From positions 1 to 58,547 of the forward strand of contig DASTWV010000013.1 of NCBI GenBank assembly GCA_035765775.1: DNA of 58,547 bases, in the 5' to 3' direction. Made by a program: the position numbers and the translations under genes. This DNA comes from Actinomycetota bacterium (GTDB lineage Bacteria > Actinomycetota > CADDZG01 > JAHWKV01 > JAOPZY01). Positions 41,431 to 50,026 of this stretch are shown here, piece after piece. Positions within the stretch are counted from its first letter, which is position 1; every line of letters starts with the position of its first letter. The notes below the pieces were generated by a model. The model did no database searches and had not been told where the DNA came from. It saw nothing but the letters and a program-made list of their open reading frames with translations.

Positions 41431-42498
41431 CTAGCTGGCCGTGATGGCACCCCCCATGCCGCTCCCGGCGTGGTAGATGCAGACGTACGGGAACGTCCCG
41501 GCCGTCGCCACGGTGTAGGTGTACTGGCGAGCCACCAGTGGCGGCCCGGCTCCCGGCGGGGCGTTCGGCGGCAGCGTCCCGGTGTTGAAGAAGCCCGTCG
41601 CATTCAGCGTCTGCGGGGACTTGCCCGGGGCGGCTGTCGTGGCGGTCACGCTCTCCGGGTCCTGCGGGATCGTGCCACTGCCGGCGAAGGTGGCCGTGTG
41701 CGGCGCGGCGGAGTCGTTCTCGAAGACCACCTTGTCGCCCGGCTTGACGGTGCTCGACACCGGGCTGAACGCCAGGATGTCGGTGTGCGCCGTGGAGGTG
41801 CCCATGAGCACCGTCCAGGTCTTTGACCCGTTGGCATTGGTGGTGGACTTGGCCGCCGTGCTGGCGAAGGTCTTGGCCGCCGCCTCACCTTCGGTCTGCC
41901 ACTGGGCAAGCTCGGTGTCGCCCCGGGCGCTGATGGCCGCCTGGGTGTCCGCCGTGGTGCCCGCCGGAACGACGGTCACCGTCCCGGACATCTGCGCGTG
42001 GATCACGCAGTGGTACACGTAGGTGCCCGGCTTGCTGAATGCCAGGCTGAAGCTGGCCGGCTGCGGCCCCTGGGGTATCAGGCCGCTGTTGACCAGCGTG
42101 GTCCCGTCATACGGGACGGTCGCGGTCCCGGTGGGGGCGAACAGTGACGGGTTGCTGCCCGGGGCGGGCACGGGGCCGTTGTTCGGTTCGAAGGTCACCG
42201 AGTGGGGCTCCGGCCCGGCGATCTGCCAAGTGACGGTGGTCCCGGCCGTCACGGTGACCGACCCCGGCAGGTACTGCAGGATCGCGATGTTCTTGTTGGT
42301 GGGGTCGTTGAGCCCCGCCCGCAGCGACACCGCGGTCCCGGTGGGGCTGGCCGACGTTGCCGGCGCCGGGGTCGTGGCCCCGGTTGATGTGTTGGACTTA
42401 CTCGAGCACCCCGCCAGAGCCAACAGACCCACCATCCCCAGCGCCATCCCCCCGCCTACTCTTCGGCTGATCCTTGGGCGTCCTTCCTCGCGTGGCAT
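41431..42498 (-). CDS. Lipoprotein with two cupredoxin domains
   Basis: The 355-residue protein has a lipoprotein signal (hydrophobic ALGMVGLLALAGCSS, lipobox L-A-G-C). A Thr/Pro linker is followed by two plastocyanin-like domains. Domain 1 (about 55-180) has EPHSVTF and YHCVIHAQMSG, giving the type-1 copper ligand set His, Cys, His, Met. Domain 2 (about 225-355) has APHTATF and YVCIYHAGSGMGG, again His, Cys, His and a possible Met with altered spacing. It should sit on the outer face of the membrane and carry electrons or copper. Neither an oxidase nor a nitrite reductase gene is in the window. The terminator lies downstream. Confidence 0.85.
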   Translation of the reverse strand: MPREEGRPRISRRVGGGMALGMVGLLALAGCSSKSNTSTGATTPAPATSASPTGTAVSLRAGLNDPTNKNIAILQYLPGSVTVTAGTTVTWQIAGPEPHSVTFEPNNGPVPAPGSNPSLFAPTGTATVPYDGTTLVNSGLIPQGPQPASFSLAFSKPGTYVYHCVIHAQMSGTVTVVPAGTTADTQAAISARGDTELAQWQTEGEAAAKTFASTAAKSTTNANGSKTWTVLMGTSTAHTDILAFSPVSSTVKPGDKVVFENDSAAPHTATFAGSGTIPQDPESVTATTAAPGKSPQTLNATGFFNTGTLPPNAPPGAGPPLVARQYTYTVATAGTFPYVCIYHAGSGMGGAITAS

Positions 42499-42633
42499 CC
42501 ACCTCCCCTTTCCGGCTCTTCCCTCGGGCCAGGCCCCGGATGGGGTCGGCCTCGCCGGACATCCTGCCCGAATCGGGGGCCGGTGTACCAGGACCCGGAG
42601 CCCAATTTGGCAGGGGGCCTCAAAGATCGGGGA

Positions 42634-44199
42634 TCAGTGGTGCGCGGGGGCGGTCGTGGTCGGGCTGGGGGTCGCAGTCGGGTTCCCGGTCGTCCCGGTC
42701 CCGTTGGTGCCGCCGCCGTAGGTGTTGAGCAGCTGGCTCATCGCAATCCACCAGGCCAGGGCGTTGGTGGTAGGCGAGACCGCCGGCGTCGGTGCGGCCA
42801 CGGGCGCCGGGGCCGGCGGGACCACGGCGGCGGGCGACGGTGCCGGGGGCGTGGTGACCTTGGGGGCAGCCGTGTGCGAGGTGGCGGGCTTCACTCCCAC
42901 CTTGGCCGTGACCGGCTGGGTGACCGCCGGGGACGGGTTCGGGATCGGGGGAACGTCCGCCACGCTGGCCACCTGGGGCGCCTCCGGGGAGGGCGAGGGG
43001 GCGGGCACGCTCTCGGACTTCACGGTGGCGACCGCCGGGGCGGGGCGCTGCGATGCCGAGGGGGCGAGCGGGCCGATGGCGAACACGCCCACCAGGGCCA
43101 CCAGGCCGGTGGCCGCTGCCGACATCAGGATCCCGAAATGCGGCACACGCCATGCCGGGCGCCCGGTCGTCGCAGTGGACGCCGTGCGTACGGAGGTAAG
43201 GCCCGCCAGCGCGCCCAGGCGGGAGGCCCGTGCGACCGGCCTCGTGGGGGTGGCGGTGGCCGAGGTCACCGGGGTGACCGGCCGGAGGGGTGGTACGGCG
43301 GCGACCGGCCGGAGGGGTGCCACCGGGGTGACGGGCCGGAGGGGTGGTACGGCGGACGCCGCGGCGGCGGGCCGCGGGGCGGGGGCCGGGCGGGACTGGC
43401 CAATCGGGATCAGGGCCGGGCGCACGGGGCCGACGGCAGCGACCGGGCGGAGGGCCGGGGCAGCCGGGGCGGGCGGCGCCGCAGCGGCGGTGCCCCATCC
43501 GGGCACCGGCAGGATCAGCACCGGGGCGGCCTCGGCAGCGGCCGGGGCGGTCAGGCGGATCTGGCGGTCGCACTGGGCGGCGATGGCCGCGTCGTGGGTC
43601 ACCATGACTATGGGCACCGTCATGCCGATGCGCCGCAGGACTGCCACTGCCTCGTCCACCAGCGCGGCATTCAGGCTGGCGGTCGGCTCATCGGCCAGGA
43701 TTAGGTCGACGTTCCTCGCCAGGGCCCGGGCGATCGCCACCCGCTGCTGCTGGCCACCGGACAGCTCGGCGATGCGGCGCCCGGCGTGGGCGGTCATCTC
43801 CATCTGCCCCAGCGCCCGGGCGACGCGCTCCTCGCAGGACGACCGGGGGACCCCGGCGTCGAGCAGGGCCTGCACCAGCATCTGGCGGGGGGTCTGGTTG
43901 GGGAGCAGGCCGAGGTCCTGCGGGATCAGGGCGATGCGCCGGAGGTGGAGCTGGCGGGCCCGGTCGGTGCGCAGCTGCGACCATTCCTTGCCGAGGACCT
44001 CGACCGACCCCGAGTACGGCTCGTTGATGGTTCCCGCCAGCAGCTCGATCAGGGTGCTCTTGCCGGCGCCGCTCGGGCCGGTGATGGCGACGAGGCCGGG
44101 CCGGTCGATCTCCAGGCTGGCCAGGCTGAGAGCGTCATGGCTGGCGCCGGGGTAGCGGAACCGGAGGTCGCGAACCTTGAGGAAGCTCGTGGCGGGCAC
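42634..44199 (-). CDS. ABC ATPase fused to a Pro/Ala-rich linker, membrane helix and external tail
   Basis: The 521-residue protein starts with a complete ABC ATPase (1-220): Walker A ITGPSGAGKSTLIELLAG, Q-loop LIPQDLGLLP, signature ELSGGQQQRVAIARAL, Walker B LILADEPTAS and H-loop VMVTHDAA, of MacB/LolD/FtsE type. After it come about 125 residues of Pro/Ala/Arg repeats (units of PLRPVTPV). One membrane helix follows near 350-375 (GILMSAAATGLVALVGVFAI), then a Pro/Thr/Ser-rich tail ending NTYGGGTNGTGTTG. A membrane-crossing tail on the ATPase subunit is very unusual. The permease gene lies 4 bases upstream on the same strand, so the pair is an operon. Confidence 0.85.
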   Translation of the reverse strand: MPATSFLKVRDLRFRYPGASHDALSLASLEIDRPGLVAITGPSGAGKSTLIELLAGTINEPYSGSVEVLGKEWSQLRTDRARQLHLRRIALIPQDLGLLPNQTPRQMLVQALLDAGVPRSSCEERVARALGQMEMTAHAGRRIAELSGGQQQRVAIARALARNVDLILADEPTASLNAALVDEAVAVLRRIGMTVPIVMVTHDAAIAAQCDRQIRLTAPAAAEAAPVLILPVPGWGTAAAAPPAPAAPALRPVAAVGPVRPALIPIGQSRPAPAPRPAAAASAVPPLRPVTPVAPLRPVAAVPPLRPVTPVTSATATPTRPVARASRLGALAGLTSVRTASTATTGRPAWRVPHFGILMSAAATGLVALVGVFAIGPLAPSASQRPAPAVATVKSESVPAPSPSPEAPQVASVADVPPIPNPSPAVTQPVTAKVGVKPATSHTAAPKVTTPPAPSPAAVVPPAPAPVAAPTPAVSPTTNALAWWIAMSQLLNTYGGGTNGTGTTGNPTATPSPTTTAPAHH

Positions 44200-44203
44200 C
44201 GGA

Positions 44204-44884
44204 CTACTCCTTCCGTAGCAGCGCCGGGCTGGCGTTCGCCGAAGCCCAGGCAGGGATCAGGGTGGCAAGGACGGCAAGCAGGATCGTGGTGGGGAACGCC
44301 GAGAGGGTGGACACCAGGGTGAAGCGGATCGGCAGGACGGTTCCCGAGCGCAGGATGAGCCCGGCGATGACGCCCAGCACCTCGCCAATGGCCCCGCCGG
44401 TGAGGCAGGGGATCAGCATCGCCCGGCAGAACTCGGCCAGCAGGGTCGAGCGCAGGACGCCGTTCTGGCGCCGGATGGCGATCTCATCGCGCCGGGAGCG
44501 CATCAGGGCGCTGCCCATGGTGTAGGTGCTGATCGCCGTCTGCAGCAGCATGGCGCCGGCGACCACGATCGTGAGCCACAGCAGGATCTCGTGGATCCGG
44601 TGCACCGGCACCAGGTTCGGCGGCAGGGGCAACGTCGGGCGGGCCACCAGGCCGTCGATCTTGGCCTGCACCCCGAAGGCGACGCTGGTCAACAGCACCG
44701 AGAAGGCCACGCCGATGACGACGGCGGCGCCTGCCGGGATCTTCCAGAACTCCCGCGGCGCACGCGATGCCGTGCGCGGTGGGGGGGACGGGGAGTAGGT
44801 GGGCGCCGGCGACCAGCGACCCGTCGTACCGCTCGAGATGGTTGCGATGGTAGCCCTCCGCGTTCGCAGTGTCAGGCCCCTCAT
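44204..44884 (-). CDS. Minimal FtsX-like ABC permease
   Basis: From ATG 44884 the product is 226 residues with four hydrophobic segments: AGAAVVIGVAFSVLLTSVAF, LLWLTIVVAGAMLLQTAIST, the IPCLTGGAIGEVLGVIAGLI region and FPTTILLAVLATLIPAWASA. RSRRDEIAIRRQNGVLRSTL between helices 2 and 3 is the cytoplasmic coupling helix of FtsX/MacB permeases. The loop between helices 1 and 2 is only about 35 residues, so the large periplasmic domain of MacB is missing. The N-terminal 55 residues are cytosolic and Ser/Pro/Arg-rich. A longer frame to 45016 exists; I prefer 44884. It is paired with the downstream ATPase fusion. Confidence 0.8.
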   Translation of the reverse strand: MRGLTLRTRRATIATISSGTTGRWSPAPTYSPSPPPRTASRAPREFWKIPAGAAVVIGVAFSVLLTSVAFGVQAKIDGLVARPTLPLPPNLVPVHRIHEILLWLTIVVAGAMLLQTAISTYTMGSALMRSRRDEIAIRRQNGVLRSTLLAEFCRAMLIPCLTGGAIGEVLGVIAGLILRSGTVLPIRFTLVSTLSAFPTTILLAVLATLIPAWASANASPALLRKE

Positions 44885-45101
44885 GAGCCCCGCCCGGTAA
44901 CCGGCGGCGGCGAGCACAGGGGTATGGGTCAAGGGGGTGGTTCGGGGTGGCCCGAATTGCTTAGTGCGCCGGGCGGGGGAGGCGCCCGGTGTCACCCGGA
45001 GCGGTCCGCTGCTCACGTTCAGTAATGTCGGCCGGCAGGGCCCGCCTCATAAGGACCACTCAGGGGGTCCATCCCGGCTCCCCTGGTGTTTTTACAGCTT
45101 C

Positions 45102-45130
45102 TTTACGGACGGTACCCGCGCTGCCATACT
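45102..45130 (+). promoter_or_regulatory. Candidate promoter of the APC permease
   Basis: TTTACG (45102-45107) and CATACT (45125-45130) are separated by 17 bases. The expected transcription start would fall about 6-7 bases before ATG 45144, and no ribosome site precedes that ATG, so translation may be leaderless or nearly so. Confidence 0.45.
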
Positions 45131-45143
45131 CGGTCGCGGGCAC

Positions 45144-47648
45144 ATGAAGACCGAAGGCGAGCAGCGAGCGGACTCCGGCTCGGCGGACGACGCCGCGGCC
45201 GAGGCTTCGCCGACCGCGCACCACAAGCTCTCGCTCCGCCCGCAGGCGCCCCACCGGTTCCGGCTGCTCAAGCGTGTCCTTGTGGGCCGCCCGCTGTCCA
45301 CGGACCGCCTGGAGGAGGAGCGCCTCGGCAAGCCGACCGCCTTGGCGGTGTTTGCCAGCGACAACCTTTCCTCCTCGGCCTATGCCACCGAGGAGATCGT
45401 CCACGTCCTCGTGGAGGCGGGCGCCATCGGCGTCTTCGTCATGGTGGTGCCCATCACGCTCGCGCTGCTGGGCGTCCTGGGAATCCTGTTGTTCTCGTAC
45501 CGCCAGACCATCAAGTCCTATCCCCAGGGCGGCGGCGCCTACCTGGTCAGCCGGGACAACTTCGGACCGTTGCCGGCGCAGGTGGCGGGCGTGTCGCTGC
45601 TCACCGACTACATCCTGACGGAGGCGGTGTCGGTCTCGGCGGGCACTGCGGCGCTCACATCGGTCCTGTCGGGCCTGTTCCCCTACCGGGTCCCCATCTC
45701 CTTGTTCTTCATCGTGATCCTGACCTGGGGGAACCTGCGGGGGGCCAAGGAGGCGGGACGCATCTTCGCCCTCCCCACCTACCTCTTCATCGCCATGATG
45801 GGGTGCCTCCTGGTGGGCGGCACCTACGAGGCGTTCACCGGCGGGCTGCACCACGCCCAGACCTTCGCCCAGAAGCCCGTCCTGACTTCGGTCGGGCTCT
45901 TCGTCATCCTGCGGGCGTTCTCGTCCGGCGGGGCGGCGGTCACCGGGGTGGAGGCCATCTCCAACGGCGTCCCGGCCTTCAAACCGCCCGAGTGGCGCAA
46001 TGCCCGGATCACCCTGATGTGGATGGGCGCGCTGCTCGGTGTCATGTTCCTCGGCCTCTCCATCCTGGTGGCGAAGCTGCACGTGGTGCCCGACCCGACG
46101 GGCGCCAAGACGGTCCTCGCCCAGGTGGGTCACACGGTGTTCGGACACTCAGGCGTAGGGACCGCTTTCTACGTCGCCCTCCAGGTAGCCACGATGATGA
46201 TCCTGGTGCTGGCGGCCAATACCAGCTACGCCGGGTTCCCGCGCCTGGCGAGCTTCATCGCCGCCGACCGCTACCTGCCCCGCCAGCTCACCCGCTACGG
46301 CGACCGCCTGGTCTACTCCAACGGCATCATCGTCCTGGCCGGGCTGGCCGCCACCCTCGTGGTGGTCTTCAAGGCGAGCGTCACCCACCTGATCCCGCTC
46401 TACGCCATCGGGGTGTTCACCTCCTTCACGTTCTCCCAGGCCGGCATGTCGAGGCACCACCTCAGGTACAAGGAGCCCGGCTGGCGGCGGGGCCTGGTGA
46501 TCAACGCCATCGGGTCGGTCGTCAGTGGCCTGATGACGATCATCATCGCCGCCACCAAGTTCACCGAGGGGGCCTGGGTCATCCTCATCGTGGTCCCGCT
46601 GGCGGTGTTGGGACTCCTGGCGGTCCACCGGCACTACATGGAGGCGGCCCGCATCCTGCGGGACCCGGCCGGCAAGGTGCCGATGGACTACCCCCGCCAG
46701 CGGGTCGTCGTCCCCGTGCCGAGCGGTTCGCGGGGCGACGAGCCCATCGTGCGGGCAGCGCTCGCCTACGCCCAACGGGTGTTCCCCACCGAGGTCCGCA
46801 CGACCTGCCTGGTCCGCCCGGGCGAGGATTACTCCGCCTTCCTGAAGACCGACCCCGTCGGCGACGAGGTGAAGGAGGTGGCCCTCGCCGGGGGCTCGGA
46901 GCGGGAGGCCCTCAGCGACTACATCCGCACGTTGCGCCGGGAGGTAGGCGCCGGGGAGGTCCTGAACATCATGATCCCCGAGGCGGTGACCGGGCAGCGG
47001 CTGCGCTACATCGTGAGCCAGCGCCGGCTGCAGCGGCGGAAGTCGTCGCTGATCACTGAGCCGGGCGTCGTGGTGACCAACCTGGCGCTGCACGAGGGCT
47101 ACGAGGCCCTGGAGCCGGGCGAGCACGCCGCCCGCTCCCGCTCGGCATCGCCGTCGCTGCGGGCGCAGCGCCCGTGGCGCCACGTCGCCGTCGTCCTGGT
47201 GGGAGGCCTGCACAACGGCTCGCTGGCCGGCCTGCGCTACGCCCGGTCGCTGGGGGCCGACGAGCTGCGCTGCATCCACATCGAGACCGACGCCAATGAG
47301 ACCGAAGCCCTGTTGGCAGAATGGGCCGCCCGGGTCCCCCGGGTGCAGCTCGAGGTGCTGCCCTCGCCCCACCGGGAGGTGAGCCGCCCGGTGTTCGAGT
47401 TGGTGCGGGGGATCCTCGATGCCAACCCCCGGACCTACGTGACGATCGTGATCCCTGAGTTCGTATGCCGGCGCTGGTGGCACCATGCCCTGCACAACCA
47501 CACCGCCCTGCTGCTGAAGCGCACCTTCCTCTTCGAGCCCTCGGTGGTGGTGGCGGCCGTGCCCTACCGCCTGGACCGGCCGGCCCATGCCGGGAAGGGG
47601 ACACCGGCGGGGCAGCCCCCGGCGGTGGAGAGCGTGCTGGCCCGCTGA
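45144..47648 (+). CDS. APC-superfamily amino acid/cation permease with large C-terminal cytoplasmic domain
   Basis: The 834-residue protein has a charged N-terminus (about 1-60), then about 12 membrane helices (LAVFASDNLSSSAYATEEIV at TM1, YPQGGGAYLVSRDNFG after TM2, both typical of APC permeases) to about residue 510. A long cytoplasmic part follows that contains two Usp-like halves (RQRVVVPVPSGSRGDEPIVR; RHVAVVLVGGLHNGSLAGLR). The fusion of a permease with nucleotide-binding-like domains parallels the CPA2 antiporter at 31-33 kb. The substrate may be amino acids or K+. The start was chosen at ATG 45144 because homology and the candidate promoter agree. Confidence 0.85.
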   Translation: MKTEGEQRADSGSADDAAAEASPTAHHKLSLRPQAPHRFRLLKRVLVGRPLSTDRLEEERLGKPTALAVFASDNLSSSAYATEEIVHVLVEAGAIGVFVMVVPITLALLGVLGILLFSYRQTIKSYPQGGGAYLVSRDNFGPLPAQVAGVSLLTDYILTEAVSVSAGTAALTSVLSGLFPYRVPISLFFIVILTWGNLRGAKEAGRIFALPTYLFIAMMGCLLVGGTYEAFTGGLHHAQTFAQKPVLTSVGLFVILRAFSSGGAAVTGVEAISNGVPAFKPPEWRNARITLMWMGALLGVMFLGLSILVAKLHVVPDPTGAKTVLAQVGHTVFGHSGVGTAFYVALQVATMMILVLAANTSYAGFPRLASFIAADRYLPRQLTRYGDRLVYSNGIIVLAGLAATLVVVFKASVTHLIPLYAIGVFTSFTFSQAGMSRHHLRYKEPGWRRGLVINAIGSVVSGLMTIIIAATKFTEGAWVILIVVPLAVLGLLAVHRHYMEAARILRDPAGKVPMDYPRQRVVVPVPSGSRGDEPIVRAALAYAQRVFPTEVRTTCLVRPGEDYSAFLKTDPVGDEVKEVALAGGSEREALSDYIRTLRREVGAGEVLNIMIPEAVTGQRLRYIVSQRRLQRRKSSLITEPGVVVTNLALHEGYEALEPGEHAARSRSASPSLRAQRPWRHVAVVLVGGLHNGSLAGLRYARSLGADELRCIHIETDANETEALLAEWAARVPRVQLEVLPSPHREVSRPVFELVRGILDANPRTYVTIVIPEFVCRRWWHHALHNHTALLLKRTFLFEPSVVVAAVPYRLDRPAHAGKGTPAGQPPAVESVLAR

Positions 47649-47730
47649 CGGGTCGGCTCCGGCCGGATGGTCGGGGGCGGGCTGGTCGGCACTGGGGCTT
47701 GTGCGGGAGAGGCTGACCGGCTCCCAGAAC

Positions 47731-47775
47731 TTTTTGCCTCGCTCGACATGATATTCATGTTCAGCCATGCACAAA
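47731..47775. repeat. 45-bp dispersed inverted repeat, copy 2
   Basis: The arms TTTTTGCCTCGCTCGACATG and CATGTTCAGCCATGCACAAA match at 15 of 20 positions around the core ATATT. The right arm is nearly identical to the left arm of copy 1 (34872-34916) in reverse complement. It lies between the APC permease (+) and the small minus-strand gene at 47857. Confidence 0.7.
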
Positions 47776-47856
47776 TATGCGGCTGTGCTCCGCCCCGGCC
47801 GGTGGTTCGTCGGGCCGGGGCCGGACGGGCGCTCGAGCCCGGACTGAGCAGGCCCG

Positions 47857-48039
47857 TCAGACCGCAGGCGCGTGGCCTGCGAGCCTGCGCCCGAGCGCGA
47901 TGAGTGAGGCACCTGCCGCTTCCCGCACGCGGCCCACCGGCCGGGGTGCCGCTTCCCGCCCGAGGCGGGCGGCGGCCGCTTCCCGGGCCAAGTCGCCTTG
48001 GCGCTCGGCGACGAGGCGCCCGACGAGGTAGGGGTGCAT
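47857..48039 (-). CDS. Small actinobacterial-type protein (MHPYLVGRLVAERQGDL)
   Basis: The 60-residue protein starts MHPYLVGRLVAERQGDLARE and ends ASLIALGRRLAG. This pattern (short aromatic start, charged helix, weakly hydrophobic C-terminal helix) recurs as an unnamed small protein in actinobacteria as I remember them. Only a weak GAGG precedes ATG 48039. An in-frame ATG at 48078 would add a short leader. It may be membrane-associated through its last helix. No function is known. Confidence 0.55.
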   Translation of the reverse strand: MHPYLVGRLVAERQGDLAREAAAARLGREAAPRPVGRVREAAGASLIALGRRLAGHAPAV

Positions 48040-48140
48040 GTGGCCTCGTTCCCCGCTCTCGCTGTCCATGCCGATGATCATGGGGGCACGGCCGCCGCCG
48101 AGCGAGTGGCAGGACTGCCTATCTTCGATAAGATCCAGCC

Positions 48141-49160
48141 ATGGCAAATGCACCGCCACTCTGGAGCGTCGTCGCCGTCTTGGTGTTCGACTCCGCCGCC
48201 GTGTTCGAGATGGCGGTGCCCTGCGAGGTCTTCGGCATCGACCGCTCCGCCATGGGCGGGCCGACCTACGAGGTCTTCATCGCCGCCGGTGACCCGCCTC
48301 CGTTGCGGACCTCCGAGGGGGGCTTCAGCATCGATACCCCCCACGGCCTCGAGGCGTTGGAGCGGGCGGGGACCATCATCGTCCCGTCGTGGCGGAACCT
48401 GCGGGAGAGACCCCCGGAGCGAGCGCTGGTGGCGCTGCGGGCGGCGTACGACCGGGGGGCGAGGATTGCCTCCCTGTGCTCGGGGGCCTTCGTCCTGGCC
48501 CATGCCGGCCTGCTGGACGGGCGCCGGGCCACGACGCACTGGATGTTCGCCGACTTCATGGCGCAGCAGTTCCCCAAGGTGGACGTGGACCCGTCGGTGC
48601 TGTACATCGACGAGGGCCGGGTGCTGACCTCGGCGGGCACGGCGGCGGGCATCGACCTGTGCCTGCACATGGTGCGCCAGGACCATGGGGCCGAGGTGGC
48701 AAATCTCTTCGCCCGCCGGATGGTGGTGCCGCCGCACCGCTCGGGTGGGCAGGCGCAGTTTGTCGAGGCTCCCGTCCCGGTGTGTGCCGGCGAGGACCCG
48801 CTGAGCGTCACCATGGCGTGGGCCATCGAGCACCTCGGCGAGCCGCTGACCGTGCGGACCATGGCGGCGCATGCCCACCTCTCCACCCGGACGTTCGCCC
48901 GCCGCTTTGTGGCCACCGCGGGGACCAGCCCCCTGCAGTGGCTGCTGGTGCAGCGGGTGACCGCGGCGCAACGCCTGCTGGAGACGACGGACTTGGCGAT
49001 CGACCGGGTGGCCGAAACCTGCGGGCTGGGGACGGCAGCCAACCTTCGCCTCCACTTCAGCCGGGTCGTGGGTACCTCACCCGGTGCCTACCGGCGGACC
49101 TTCCGTCAACTCCCGACGGCCGCCGAGAGGGATTCGGGCGTCGCCGCGGTAGCCCCGTAG
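48141..49160 (+). CDS. GlxA-type AraC-family regulator (DJ-1/PfpI + AraC HTH)
   Basis: The 339-residue protein has an N-terminal DJ-1/PfpI-like domain (about 8-190; VVAVLVFDSAAVFEMAVPCE, and ARIASLCSGAFVLAHAGLLD with the elbow Cys). A C-terminal AraC HTH pair follows (about 225-325; TVRTMAAHAHLSTRTFARRF and RVAETCGLGTAANLRLHFSR). The N-terminal domain is generally a ligand-sensing rather than enzymatic part in GlxA-type regulators. ATG 48141 lies close to TCGATAAGATCC, a candidate -10 region. It is divergent from the small gene at 47857. Target genes are unknown. Confidence 0.9.
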   Translation: MANAPPLWSVVAVLVFDSAAVFEMAVPCEVFGIDRSAMGGPTYEVFIAAGDPPPLRTSEGGFSIDTPHGLEALERAGTIIVPSWRNLRERPPERALVALRAAYDRGARIASLCSGAFVLAHAGLLDGRRATTHWMFADFMAQQFPKVDVDPSVLYIDEGRVLTSAGTAAGIDLCLHMVRQDHGAEVANLFARRMVVPPHRSGGQAQFVEAPVPVCAGEDPLSVTMAWAIEHLGEPLTVRTMAAHAHLSTRTFARRFVATAGTSPLQWLLVQRVTAAQRLLETTDLAIDRVAETCGLGTAANLRLHFSRVVGTSPGAYRRTFRQLPTAAERDSGVAAVAP

Positions 49161-49215
49161 ATCTCTGGGTGGGCCTCACGGTCGGGCGGCCTGGGCCTCG
49201 GAAATGCCGCTAGCC

Positions 49216-49932
49216 TCACTCCACTCCGGCGGCCAGCTCGGGATGCTCGATCTCGGGGTGGGAGGCGTCGGTGAACTCCTGGAACTCGCCGGTGACCAGG
49301 TAGGCGACCTGCTCGCCGATGTCCACGGCGTGGTCGCCCACCCGCTCGATCTGGCGGGACACCATGTGCATGGACACGCACCACCGGAGGAGGTCCTCGT
49401 TCCCGGCGGCCGCCAGCACGTCCTTCAGCATCCCCCGGTTGAGCTCGTCGATCGGTTCGTCCATTGGCGGTAGCCGGCGGCTCAACTCGGCGTCCCGCCG
49501 GGCGAAGGCATCCATGGCCGCCTCGAGCATGCGGAGGGCGAGGCTGGCCATCTCGTCGAGTTGCTCCAGGACCCCGGGCGAGCGCGGGAGGCGCTGGGCC
49601 GCGGCCCCGATCTTGGCGATGTTCACCGCCTGATCGGCGACCCGCTCGAGATGGCCGTTGATATGGAGCAGGGCGGTCAGCAGGCGGAGGTCCGAGGCCA
49701 CGATGGGGCTCTGCAGGGCGAAGAGGTCGGTGACGCGCTGCTCGATGCGCAGGTAGAAGGCGTCCACCTCGTCGTCGCCCGCGATGACGGCCCTGTAGAC
49801 CGCCGGGTCGTGGCCATCGAGGGCGCCAACCGCTTTCTCGAACAGGCGCTCGGCCGCGGCGGCCATCGCCTGGATGTCGTTCTCAAGCTCCGCAAGCAGG
49901 TGACGGAAGAGTGGCCGGCCCTCTGCCGCCAT
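49216..49932 (-). CDS. phoU: PhoU phosphate-signalling regulator
   Basis: The 238-residue protein starts at ATG 49932 after GGAGGAGGG. It has the two PhoU three-helix bundles. The first contains DEVDAFYLRIEQRVTDLFAL and LHINGHLERVADQAVNIAKI; the second contains HMVSRQIERVGDHAVDIGEQ. The repeated E-R-x-x-D/G-x-A-V-(N/D)-I metal-site motif is conserved in both halves. PhoU links the Pst transporter to PhoR-type kinases and helps limit phosphate uptake. No pst or phoR gene is in the window, so it is a detached copy. Frames extending upstream of 49932 lack support. Confidence 0.93.
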   Translation of the reverse strand: MAAEGRPLFRHLLAELENDIQAMAAAAERLFEKAVGALDGHDPAVYRAVIAGDDEVDAFYLRIEQRVTDLFALQSPIVASDLRLLTALLHINGHLERVADQAVNIAKIGAAAQRLPRSPGVLEQLDEMASLALRMLEAAMDAFARRDAELSRRLPPMDEPIDELNRGMLKDVLAAAGNEDLLRWCVSMHMVSRQIERVGDHAVDIGEQVAYLVTGEFQEFTDASHPEIEHPELAAGVE

Positions 49933-50026
49933 TCGTCCCTCCTCCCGCCGCCGGACCGTCTCCGCTGATGAACCTACCCAGATTGTCGCCTCAAGGCGGC
50001 GGGGTGATCTGGCCGAAGTCATAACC

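Noticed and set aside
43230-43470. Tandem DNA repeats in the ABC fusion gene as a CRISPR or mobile element
   Set aside because: The units encode in-frame Pro-Leu-Arg-Pro-Val repeats and vary at third positions, so they are protein repeats.
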